Below, in pieces: positions 25,201-30,355 of a stretch of DNA of 43,561 bases. Origin of the DNA: Pirellulaceae bacterium (lineage in GTDB: Bacteria; Planctomycetota; Planctomycetia; Pirellulales; Pirellulaceae); the NCBI GenBank assembly GCA_024102795.1, contig JAGFJK010000164.1, positions 1 through 43,561 on the forward strand, read 5' to 3'. The stretch's first letter is position 1. Each line of letters opens with the position of its first letter. A model generated the notes under the pieces. That model was not told the DNA's origin. It ran no database searches and saw nothing but the letters and a program-made list of their open reading frames with translations. The position numbers and the translations under genes are program-made.

Positions 25201-27312
25201 ACCCGGCTGCTCGAACCAACTCACGCCGGGACTGATCCCCAGCGGCTCGACTCGCACTGGTTCGGCATCCGGCGCGCCGGCCGGCAGCACCGTGATCGTC
25301 CGCTCGTAGTAATTGTCCAGCTCGTTCGGTTCGGACACCGTGTCGGCGTAGTCCACCCACAGGCGGAACGTGTGCGTGCCGGCGGACAGGGGCCCCACGG
25401 CCTGGTCGTTGACCAGACGGACCGGCGAGCCGGGCGACGTGTCGACGTTGTTCCACTGCCAACTGCCGCCCCCCTGCCCCGTGACTTCGAACCGTACCGA
25501 GTAGCCATTGGCCGGCGCGTCGCCAAAATTTGCCACCAGCCAGTTGAAGTACAGCGGTTGATCACTGTAATAGGGCCCGGCGTAGGTATGCGGATCGCCG
25601 CCCGCGCGCTGCACAATCTCGATCGGGATGAAATCGTCCCAGTTCGTGCTGCGGGCCCGGATCAGGTCGGCCTGCGGCGGGCTGACCTGCTCGATCACCA
25701 GGTTATCGAAGTCGCCCACGTCGCCCGCGTGGTAATTGTCGCTGCGCACCACGATCTGCTCGACCGACGTCCCGTCCCACACGTCGCCGGTGTAGATCAG
25801 CGAACCGCCGTAGGAGTATTCGATCGAGTTGCCGGCGGCGTCCAGCTCCACGGTCAACAGCCGGTAGTCGCCGGTCGACCAGTCGGCACCCGTGTTGAAC
25901 CACGCGGGGCCGTTGGGACCGTTGTCGGCGACGTAAATGTCGCCCCGGTAATCGAAGCGGACCAGGAATGCCAGCGCGCCTTGCGAATTGGAGCGGCCTT
26001 CGACAAAGTAGTCCGCTCCGCCCGTGGCGCTGATCGCGGTGTCCAGCGAGACGATGTAGTGTCCCGCCGGCAAGCTGCCCAGGTTCGGACTGCCCGCTCC
26101 CACCGCGTCACCCGGGTCCAGACCGGCGTGAGCCGCGATTCGCAGGTGCTGCAAGCCGCTGGCTGGATGTGCGTTCGAGATGACTGGCTGCAGCGTGTTG
26201 CCGCTGAACGTCAGCCAGCCGACCTGGCCGCCGATGAACCCTGGACTGAAACCGTCGGTGGTCTCGAAGCCCGTCGCCTGGAGCTCCTGTCCGGCAACGG
26301 GTGACGACTCGTGCGGTGCGTCCTCATCGTGCGGGTGCTCGTGAGGCACTTCGTCATGCCCGCGACCCGCAGTGGCGCCGTCGGCCACGGCGCCCAGGCC
26401 GCGGCTGGCGAGCGGCTGTTGCGCGGGCATGTAGGTGATGCGATTGGCGGCCGGCGCCGTTGCCCAGGACGTTGTCGGCAGCTGTTCATCATGGCCGACG
26501 CCGATCAGCAGCGTGCCATGTCCCGAGAGCGGCTCGACGTGCTCTGGGCCAAGCCCCAGCGGCCCCGTCCCCACGGCCCCACCCGGATCGTGACGATTCG
26601 GCGGCAACAGATTCAGACGAGCTGCCGCTTCGGCGAGCGATCCGATGTGAGGCGCATCATCGCTGACGATCGGTTGCGGCGCGATCACCAACGTTTCCGC
26701 GGGGAGTGGGTCCGATGGCTGGCCGGATCGATGGTCGGGCTGCGGTACGATCTCCAGGCTGGTTGCGGCGTCGCGCGCCGGCGGATGGGTCAAACCGCTC
26801 GGCGTCTTGGTGCCGGATGTGGCGATCTGTTGCCAATCTGCCAGTTCGCCAAGTTGCTGCCGCGTAACGTCCGACCCTGGCAGATTCGCGGTTGTCTGGC
26901 CAGGAAGCGAGTCGAACGGTCGCCAGCGGACATCGTTGGCCGCGGTGTCGCGGGTTGCAAATTGCCAGCTCGCGTCCGCTACTGCGGTTCCGCCCGCGAG
27001 CGTCGGGACGTGGCCGGCGGGAACAGGATACGAGCGAGGCAGGGCCGTCCAATCCGCGTCGCCAGCCAACGGCGGCGCCGGGTCGGCGATCAAGATCGTT
27101 TCGCCGAACGACCCATCGCTGGCCACCGCCCAGGCGTCCGAGGCCGCCAGGCAAACTCCTCGCTCCGCGTCGATCAGCGCGTCGCCGGCGTGAGGCAGCG
27201 TGGCCAGCAGTTGGCGGGCTTCGAGCGGTTCCAGCAGCATGCGTCGAGCTGCCTTCGCTGCTCGCTGGGATTCACGAAGTCGATTGGATGAACGATTGGC
27301 GGCCCGTTTCAT
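13258..27312 (-). CDS. Giant LEPR-XLL RHS/YD-repeat protein with an embedded metzincin-type protease and dockerin (4684 aa)
   Basis: Predicted extracellular giant, leader at residues 27-37 (LEPLEARQLLA). Approximate order: low-complexity region to 500; CARDB-like 545-680; proprotein-convertase P-like domain 735-875; PPC-like modules to about 1350; YD repeats 1407-1785; RHS core 1858-1905 ending DPSG; Gly-rich variable segment to about 1996; conserved unnamed domain 1997-2340; head-like motif near 2365 (LTRFYNSAEPVPGPFGYGW); second YD block about 2470-2980; Ig-like module; four PPC-like modules 3091-3544; two Calx-beta-like modules 3658-3858; a zinc-protease domain 3865-4076 with HEAGHAFGLLH (4005-4015) and Met-turn candidate M4040; PPC-like; third Calx-beta-like; shared dockerin-like module 4306-4523; and a final dockerin with DTNADGRVTPADILLVLNDL and DVNRDGRLSPADALAVINHF. 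The ATG has AAGGA 7 nt upstream, the best ribosome-binding site of the block. It is probably the first gene of the unit. Confidence 0.92.
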   Translation of the reverse strand: MKRAANRSSNRLRESQRAAKAARRMLLEPLEARQLLATLPHAGDALIDAERGVCLAASDAWAVASDGSFGETILIADPAPPLAGDADWTALPRSYPVPAGHVPTLAGGTAVADASWQFATRDTAANDVRWRPFDSLPGQTTANLPGSDVTRQQLGELADWQQIATSGTKTPSGLTHPPARDAATSLEIVPQPDHRSGQPSDPLPAETLVIAPQPIVSDDAPHIGSLAEAAARLNLLPPNRHDPGGAVGTGPLGLGPEHVEPLSGHGTLLIGVGHDEQLPTTSWATAPAANRITYMPAQQPLASRGLGAVADGATAGRGHDEVPHEHPHDEDAPHESSPVAGQELQATGFETTDGFSPGFIGGQVGWLTFSGNTLQPVISNAHPASGLQHLRIAAHAGLDPGDAVGAGSPNLGSLPAGHYIVSLDTAISATGGADYFVEGRSNSQGALAFLVRFDYRGDIYVADNGPNGPAWFNTGADWSTGDYRLLTVELDAAGNSIEYSYGGSLIYTGDVWDGTSVEQIVVRSDNYHAGDVGDFDNLVIEQVSPPQADLIRARSTNWDDFIPIEIVQRAGGDPHTYAGPYYSDQPLYFNWLVANFGDAPANGYSVRFEVTGQGGGSWQWNNVDTSPGSPVRLVNDQAVGPLSAGTHTFRLWVDYADTVSEPNELDNYYERTITVLPAGAPDAEPVRVEPLGISPGVSWFEQPGETIDFGGVKVYSVDLVQGQRFSASVQTPTFGGRVFRNETFVEIPDGGTTIASTITVPTGSAAISDLDVTLSIDHRHVADLDIFLVAPNGVRVALSSDNGGTGNHYLNTIFDDEAPLAIDNLVAAAPFWGRYRPEAPLDVFDNLDPAGIWRLEITDDTPGNSPDGLLRGWTLTMDQGLDVELTVTGPNGIVAYNDAAIPGLRDVAVLSTTATVTGRYLFQVGSQNLNVGQFTLEAGIYDNSVPAETGDTTDLQPVRTGNGNVALLGRGDGIDQQDQFTITLGAGQAVNVAATTPGGFHAPYVTVAGPNGYDAGLPFGGPNGTDTVQMFTAPADGTYTITVQYPYDSSFLNTVAAGDYVLTVSLSDTADNNSLAQGRPIHSFDYRQQVETTSWYYGVQGTEGLWRGAIDPAGEADYFQLGRLAAGQLIRGVVQREGDSQVFPLILLVDQQGQIITGRQPFRTPGLEGVAFFETIVAEAGEYSIVVLGDATVAGGTTYSAGDYLLFYADFGVTEDPYEQNDSTAEVDAQPPGAADSPNLGVVPPVTLLERLAMMEDSEDYFRFETTSTGTRGDYVRIEFAQAQGNLNLDLLDAGGRLLRRGQRLGGSEHVTLHGLPAGSYYARVYGYNGAHNPQYSLRIQTAAPDQRLTSAAYTTGLAYDLAYEIGGVPGQASVTLQPGLNELAVPRASGGPLPFQMVFDVQQVGSLADQEDYQYDLLGNLSRRTDALRRDTVYQYDPLGRVSLADGPLLGDATEFQYDAGDNLVELNDVGWGDTRYEYDALNRLIRITLPDGQGSVQYAYDAAGRVASITYPNGGSVAYAFDAAGRLGSVTDGADVTTYAYNGAGQLDRITQPNGVTAAHAYDDYGRLTDLVYETATGQLVTSFHYTLDANGNRTAIEIRRPNDSTPDPGDYSSGWYTYAYDAMQRLVEAGYPDGSVVTYTLDTNGNRLSTSSDPDGPGGDPAVVKTYHYGYDNRLEMITGSGGSTLEEFHYDARGNLVLRVTPDDSTRYEYDYRNLLTVVENGSTRIEYQYDGNGDRVAQTVNGQRTVFVNDPNREFTQVLAELDAGGAMTARYTYGLGRISGQLPGQAEAAYYVMDALGSTTDLLDADGQVLQSYSYDAYGLPRGTQPAGGTGTLDNRFLFTGESFDSATELVYLRARYYDPSTGRFLSKDPAGFVDGPNVYGYVGNRPTIIVDPSGTRWEWKWGETTHPDADWTIGGTLGASFGLSVGAGIGPTIGPSIGRGIGWPAGVVSVVGVGGVGILLGGQAGVSVGASYGLTHPATIVWGLQHIPDRGGVLLNRAVDFVGDLKSITGATVDPATGQVVLLGTGEGGATVPDLRLDDFITAVRTVYASAEDPGVTIDPQSSDPSVPQLVHLFGGLEGTELGYVLFEADRVMKSLAARRDNITGHAVGSSAPGYRSMLDRWFDRDRNGGATGNANASSRFWFVPSDVKLIRSDDGQSFVFDRAAVQLLTEDNLLGNGQVDPDAQAFADWFNANYDTIAAESYPYPSLPGYEHSFRRLEQAARAIAFARFLRDNRIPIDFSWMEHYTPAYVATPATTPTVMNTRTETWNQGAYQYTLTHTITGGVTLDLPNVYVNETTGLQGIVLGSRPDELTQHWEITVDGQPRQAVALSTNTGFVDGLVRRADTDLAYQTPGDMPLGLTRFYNSAEPVPGPFGYGWQFVPYDLDFTHPAFLSSSRAPQSWQDLNGLHEGELRIEDRMTGQVLTFVSTLHTAHIGGGFGFIGLNDDGVPDFVPGGSEQPDGSTLVQDPDTRAYTLTRPDGSRQRFDSQGRLLQSLDNLGRAITYNYAGDRVTTIFDAAGQTIQLTYDAAGLVTRADGIGGEQVTFTYSGDGLGNLVQADRVREGIHSTYSYSYNATADPVDDHLLYEVIAPDQIVASRSWSDILGRASATEDARGNRFEQTFDPQSRVTTTTDTLDGSSRIQRTDSLGRPREIVDELGRVTRFYYDVQRVYGAQYPGGWTFVQYLDGNNRQPSLIQLPDPERPWLFAQYDQRGNLIRLEDIARGGDANLDGIDDHPQTFEYDDANNLVRHTDARGFVTTYTYQVLDPGAANERTTDRLTSLTRGAGTPQAATWQWQYDAATGYLMRELDPAGLVTEYSYDALGNRTATVIAPGTPGQTVTTYEYDAFSRPSAMIDGQNRRAEYTYDGRDQVTTTRLVSTTSLEAHSSYDTATGRRLGDTDFAGNVTQYAYDPQTGDLVSQTGAAGTSDQNQTRIAYDRFGNLQRVTDPVSNGTAFEYDRLQRLVRRVSLGSTTRVTAAAGTNADLTIAFSEPIDVGLVDNGIDLVVSNSTGQVMAGTIGFAAQGRQLTWTATSTPLAKDTYTVTLRAGVAGQFTDTSGRLLDGEFFGSLPSGDNAAGGDFVYPWFVDDHGNDAAHGTPIAVPSHTAGQIEFAADQDWFRLDVVAGLRLGIEVLLGSQAGALYDSQLALVDQDGTTVLQLSDDIDAARGQYGSRIDWEAPLTGSYYLQVTGQATAYTGSYEVSVELLGDDHADQPPGTLVAVPSVTPGNLEVATDDDLFSFDAVQGQTYRLTTILDTLADSTLTLIGTDSTTVLATNDNFYSGNPAAFLYWTAPADGRYHVQVAAAGSSDTGGYELALSIDDHGDYPQVATPIALPADTAGELEVKHDADWFSIVATAGTWYRFEAEGDTLPDPFLALFSGTQLLASNDNYQGQDARLFWQAPADGTYFLKATGHDGAGTYRLRATALLDDHGNDATLATLVAVPSTTAGQIEIPTDPDWFAFDLEDGGRYRIETLLGTLPDSVLSLYDADGNTLLLRNDDFRGPGSRIDFTAAGTGRYYAAVTSFRGSLDGSYDFRILQLETAPPVGTLVSPAPGSIIHADPGYVDIRWSDGDGSGIDPATIDRTDLAVPGVTVTSVEHLGGDIWRYAYQGGLADGDVQVSLLANHVADLHGNWNLDDAATFTYAAPTLTLTLNVSSITETAGTNAARATVTRIHVNDLSSPLTVTLAGDETETGLPATVTIPAQANSVEFDVDAIDDDLVDGTQLVQLTAAAAGFLPGTAELAVTDHGDLRIVIAADSFFENAGPAAATATVTRSDGDDLSAALTVTLSSDQPDEATVPVSVLIPASATSAVFNIAAVDDTQYDGTQTVTVTASADGFNGGSDTVAVRDHEIIPPALSSLPGAPATLYLDFDGHTQSLWGSFTNAVTPVFDQDNLPHLFTTQELAAITEVWHRVAEDFAPLNLNVTTVNPGNFANGTGLRVVIGGSSDDWYEPQGGQSAGGVAYVNSFTNGQPNVVYVFAENLANTARYIAEAAAHEAGHAFGLLHQSLYDSNGNLLQEYHPGDALWAPIMGLSYYTARGTWHHGPNSLGPASLQDDLAILAGGTNGFGLRGDDHGNSVAAATPLSGSGSLKSGGGVIETLADADYFSFATGGGPITVRLDVAATGPNLDAVLQLRDAAGALIEQSAPGDSLDAVLARTVPAGQYHVAVLSQGRYGDLGQYQLQVAALPYLSLEIAGESISEDAGTAATTATVTRHNLDDLTQPLTVTLTGGDDTEIAFPAQVVIPAGQVWFTFPVDAVDDDERDGTQTVSIQAAATGLGSASDTVQVLDTTVTTITGRHIFYNNSYFDGRSAAANAADDGAIAIDKTPLLPGGRATFANYTSYSRGINGLMLDLKNVADAAAVGAAQFEFRVGNSQTPGTWSTDVPAPISVTARAGAGVDGADRITLLWADGAIQKQWLQVTVRADAVTGLAAADVFYVGNAVGEAGNSASNTFVNVFDFAGARDNPHNFLNRAAIDDQYDFNRDSLVNVFDLAAVRDNSTNFLTALKLLDLTGGNSGNGGNGTNGAPQAAAPAGSGGGNSAGGSSSGGNQPGGGLAAGSPLVGTTGQPNWKTIASPDVRDPRDTNADGRVTPADILLVLNDLAARGSRPAAADAKLDVNRDGRLSPADALAVINHFQAPRDTDAIWHAVGSGQLELVSQRAEGERLDWLSPEW
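21328..21609 (-). other. Variable tip segment following the RHS core (giant 2)
   Basis: Short in-frame segment between the core DPSG (21610-21624) and the conserved D-R-G-G-V-L-L domain of the 4684-residue protein. The first part is charged and Trp-rich (RWEWKWGE). The rest is strongly Gly/Val/Ile-rich with several hydrophobic runs. It has no evident similarity to the 203-residue equivalent in the 3874-residue protein. Its DNA is less GC-rich at third positions than the flanks. It may be a membrane-associating or pore-type tip. That function is inference. Confidence 0.45.
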
Positions 27313-27854
27313 TTGCGAGTCCTTCTCGGCGGTTCAGCCGGTACAAATCAGGCAACTCCCGCGGCAACGATCCACGACTGGCGGCCTAGGCGCGGCAGCC
27401 AGACGCGCGAAGAGCTGCTGACCAGTACGCCCCAGGTGCAGGCTGATCACGGAGATTCTTTCGAGATTCCGCACCCCTCAATGCCCTACGCATGAAATCC
27501 ACCACTCTGAGTAAGAATGGCAGGGTGGCGTAGGGGGAATCGCGAGTCAATCCCCTCCGCAGGTTGGTGCCGCGGAGTTGCTGTTCGATTCTATTACGGC
27601 TCCGAGGGGGCGGTTTTTTCGCGGAGCTGGACGGAATTCAAGGAAAAGAACCGGACAGAATCAGCGGGCCACAAGCCAGCGACACCCGGTGCATCGGTTA
27701 TCCGTCTCGTTTGAACTGGAGTGGCACGCGAGCTCCGGCAAAGTGGTCATCACGCTCCGCGTGGCCTGCCAATATCGGGGTTTGTCGATCAGGCTACATA
27801 TGAACCGTACCCGTGTTGGAGCGAAGTGGTGGCGTACGCCACCGAACCCCTTCT

Positions 27855-27884
27855 AGCCCCGTCCCTGGCTTCCGGGGAGGGGCT
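27855..27884 (-). repeat. REP-like GC palindrome, copy 2
   Basis: Imperfect palindrome. Read on the minus strand it is AGCCCCTCCCCGGAAGCC followed by a degenerate right arm, so it matches copies 1 and 3 in inverted orientation. It lies within the 1.27-kb stretch 27313-28581, where I see no convincing gene. That stretch holds this repeat, copy 3, and a short CACGC-tcc-GCGTG hairpin near 27752. Open frames there run through the repeats and have no protein-like character. Confidence 0.55.
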
Positions 27885-28043
27885 CCTTTCTGCATTACCA
27901 AACTCAACCCGCAACTGCCAAATTCACTCAACTACGACCCGGACATATTCATACGAACCCGGATTCCGATTATCAATCACTACGAACCCGCGTGCGCTAC
28001 AGTCCATTGCGCGAGGCGAACATATGGTTGTCCGCTCGAACCC

Positions 28044-28090
28044 CGCAGGCCCCTCCCTAACCCTCCCCGGAAGCCGGGGAGGGAGCCAGA
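28044..28090 (+). repeat. REP-like GC palindrome, copy 3
   Basis: A perfect 10-bp stem (28061-28070 with 28074-28083, loop AAG). The flanks CGCAGGCCCCTCCC on the left and GCCAGA on the right match copy 1 at 135-180, so more than the hairpin is shared. It lies upstream of the XRE-type regulator gene. Confidence 0.7.
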
Positions 28091-28581
28091 CGGATATCAA
28101 GGGGGAGCGCTCGCCTGGAACGACAGCCCCGAACGGGTCCCTCGGAATTCGGAATCAAATCCGAGGTTTACGGTGAATCGCGACAATGTCGAAGCGAAGC
28201 ATTCTGATGTCGTCGCGTTTCGACTTCAGGCGCTGGCTTTGCGCCGAAGGCGTAGTTGCCCATTGGAATGGTGGAGTCTGGTGAACGGTTGCATGGACGC
28301 TTTGTCACAAGATCGGCAACTTACGGGTCACCAGAATCAACTCGCATCTGCCGCGTGTTTCCAGATACAACAACCTGCGTCTCAAACGACAGACGAACGA
28401 ATGTCTCCAAGCTTACGAGGGGTTTGGCTTCCCCGGCAAGGGATAGAACACAACTGCAACTGGAAAAAGACGTGCGCAAAGACGAGCAACAATTTGATAT
28501 TCGTTACTCGTCGGGGGTGACAATCGGGTTCTTGTAAGTTAGGTTAAGTGGTAAGTCGAAACTTGAACGAGGAGAAATCGC

Positions 28582-29028
28582 ATGCCTAATTTGAATTCTG
28601 TACTCAAGGCCGAGATTACCAGGCTCGCACGCAAGGAGATCAAGGGCCAGATGCAGTCGTCGCAGCAGGTCGCGACCCGGCAGCGGCGCGATCTGGCCGC
28701 GCTGCGCAAGGAAGTCCGAGCGCTGCAAAGCAAACTAACCCGCTTGCAGAAGACGGCGGCCAAGGCGGCGGAGAATGGCGTCGCCGAGGAAAGCGACGAG
28801 GGTCCGAGCCTGCGGTTTTCGGCTCGTTCGGTCAAGGCGCAACGCCGGCGACTCAATCTTTCCGCTCAGGAATTTGCTCGCCTGGTCGGTGTGTCCGCAC
28901 AGACGATCTACCTGTGGGAATCGGGCCGCACGCGTCCGCGCCAATTGCAACTGGAAGCCCTGGCGGCCGTCCGCAGCATGGGCAAGCGCGCCGCCAAGCA
29001 GCAGCTCAACGCCGAGGCGGCGGAGTAA
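28582..29028 (+). CDS. Coiled-coil XRE/Cro-type helix-turn-helix regulator (148 aa)
   Basis: Cytoplasmic DNA-binding protein. Residues about 5-62 are rich in Lys, Arg, Gln and heptad Leu and should form a coiled coil (oligomerisation). Residues about 84-132 match an XRE helix-turn-helix: LSAQEFARLVGVSAQTIYLW, then ESGRTRPR. The Q-T-I-Y-L-W-E-S-G-R run is a typical recognition-helix signature. The basic, Ala-rich tail ends in NAEAAE. ATG start with GAGGAG 7 nt upstream, a strong ribosome-binding site. It faces the DUF3500-type gene convergently across a shared terminator. Its targets cannot be read from the window. Its order (coiled coil first, HTH second) differs from phage-repressor proteins. 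Confidence 0.88.
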   Translation: MPNLNSVLKAEITRLARKEIKGQMQSSQQVATRQRRDLAALRKEVRALQSKLTRLQKTAAKAAENGVAEESDEGPSLRFSARSVKAQRRRLNLSAQEFARLVGVSAQTIYLWESGRTRPRQLQLEALAAVRSMGKRAAKQQLNAEAAE

Positions 29029-29113
29029 GGCAGGTGGGATGGGCGTCCGGTCCACCCGTCTTCATTGGTCCGGCAACCGCCGCTGGTGACCATCGCGAAC
29101 AACAAACAACAAG

Positions 29114-29147
29114 ACAGCCCTGCCAGACACGGGTCTGACAGGGCTGT
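29114..29147. terminator. Bidirectional intrinsic terminator
   Basis: A stem of 9 bp (29114-29122 with 29139-29147), one mismatch, then 5 bp more, closed by a four-base loop. On the minus strand it is followed by CTTGTTGTTTGTTGTT, a good U-rich tail. On the plus strand the tail is weaker (AGTCTTTC). It sits between convergent genes ending at 29028 and 29236. Confidence 0.8.
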
Positions 29148-29235
29148 AGTCTTTCGCTCTCAGCGAGAACGCGCCGGCTGAACCGTATCGCTGGAAAGCC
29201 TGGGCGGGTCGCCGCGAGGCCGGTCGCCGACGGAC

Positions 29236-30231
29236 CTAGGCCGGCTTGCCGATGTGGACGTAGGCGTGCACGTGCGGCGCTCCGCGGAAGTGCCAGACGA
29301 ACGACGGCCCTTCGACTCGCCACACGTCCCAGACCTTGTCGTCGTTCAGATCACCCGTCTGGTAGTAGGCCATGTGCAGGGCCTTCAGTCCGCCGGACTC
29401 CTTGAGCGTGGCCAGTGCCTCGTCGATGTCTTCCTGGCGGTACGGAGCCAGGATCACTTTGACCACTTCCTCGACCAGTTCCTGCTGGTCGCTGCTCAGG
29501 TCGCCCACGGCGATGCCGGGGAACTTGCCCTGCGCGCCTTGAATCGGCACGGCACTCTCGGCCGGAGCCTTCGCCAGCAGGGCCTGTTCGGCCTGCTTGG
29601 GGTCGAGCGCCTTGAACACGTCGTTGGCCCGCTTCGTCTGGTAGTGGAACAGGTTGTGGTTCGGGTCGCTCTCGCCGTGGCCGTAGACAATCGGACCGCC
29701 GAACGCCATGCCCTCGACGCTGTCGCCATCGGCGCGGATCGTCAGGTGGCGGCCGGTCATCTCCCACTCGAACTTGCCGGTACCGGGCTGGCCGAAGATG
29801 GCGATCGAGTAGGCGCCGAAACCGCCCGAGTCGTCGTCCAGTTGCTTCATGAACCGTTCGTAGCCGTCCTCGCTGGTCACGCCGCGGAAAATGTCGTTGA
29901 TCAGTTTCCGCTGATCGTCGCTGTAGAACTTGTCGTCGATCGTGGGCTTGGTGATGTGCCAGTTGGCGCTGATCCGTTTCCGCAGCGGATCATCGAACGG
30001 GAAGCAGATCATCTGCTTCTGCTGGTCGGTCAGCGATTCGTACAGCCGGCCCACGTTCGTCTCGGCCGCGCTCTGCGAGGTGGGAGCGGCGTGCACGTGG
30101 CCGGCCGACGCCAGCCAGCCCAACCCGCCGACGGTCAGGGCCGTGGCGCTCGCGGCCTTGACGAAATCTCGACGGTCCAGGGTCGATTCACAATCGGGAC
30201 AGGCGGGAGGTGTTTTGCGGCGTGCGGCCAT
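29236..30231 (-). CDS. Tat-exported DUF3500-type protein (331 aa)
   Basis: Probably an exported protein of the DUF3500 family, of unknown biochemical activity. Residues 19-27 (DRRDFVKAA) form a twin-arginine motif followed by a hydrophobic stretch ending near VHAAPTS, so Tat export is likely. A CPDC pair at 11-14 precedes it. The family-like body includes IAIFGQPGTGKFEWEMTGRH and, further on, FGGPIVYGHGE. The C-terminus has FRGAPHVHAYVHIG, with several histidines that could bind metal (inference). I chose the ATG at 30231 because AGGAG lies 8 nt upstream. A GTG 36 bp further up is less likely. It lies downstream of the NPCBM gene on the same strand, but a hairpin separates them. The assignment rests on pattern memory. 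Confidence 0.78.
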   Translation of the reverse strand: MAARRKTPPACPDCESTLDRRDFVKAASATALTVGGLGWLASAGHVHAAPTSQSAAETNVGRLYESLTDQQKQMICFPFDDPLRKRISANWHITKPTIDDKFYSDDQRKLINDIFRGVTSEDGYERFMKQLDDDSGGFGAYSIAIFGQPGTGKFEWEMTGRHLTIRADGDSVEGMAFGGPIVYGHGESDPNHNLFHYQTKRANDVFKALDPKQAEQALLAKAPAESAVPIQGAQGKFPGIAVGDLSSDQQELVEEVVKVILAPYRQEDIDEALATLKESGGLKALHMAYYQTGDLNDDKVWDVWRVEGPSFVWHFRGAPHVHAYVHIGKPA

Positions 30232-30334
30232 GATGGGTCTCCTGAGGGTTTGAGAGAGCGGCGACACGATGTGCCGTGCGGTTCACTGTACACTTTGCTC
30301 CGCCAGACCGCAAATCCCGGCGCCGGCGGCGGAA

Positions 30335-30349
30335 CCGCGCGAAGCGCGG
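30335..30349 (-). terminator. Hairpin after the NPCBM gene
   Basis: CCGCGC-gaa-GCGCGG, a perfect 6-bp stem 6 bp past the stop of the gene ending at 30356. There is no real U-tract after it, so it may be a weak terminator or an mRNA 3' stabiliser. Confidence 0.4.
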
Positions 30350-30355
30350 ACGGCC

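Noticed and set aside
27813-28520. Plus-strand frame of 235 codons upstream of the XRE gene
   Set aside because: It runs straight through palindrome copies 2 and 3 and has no family likeness.
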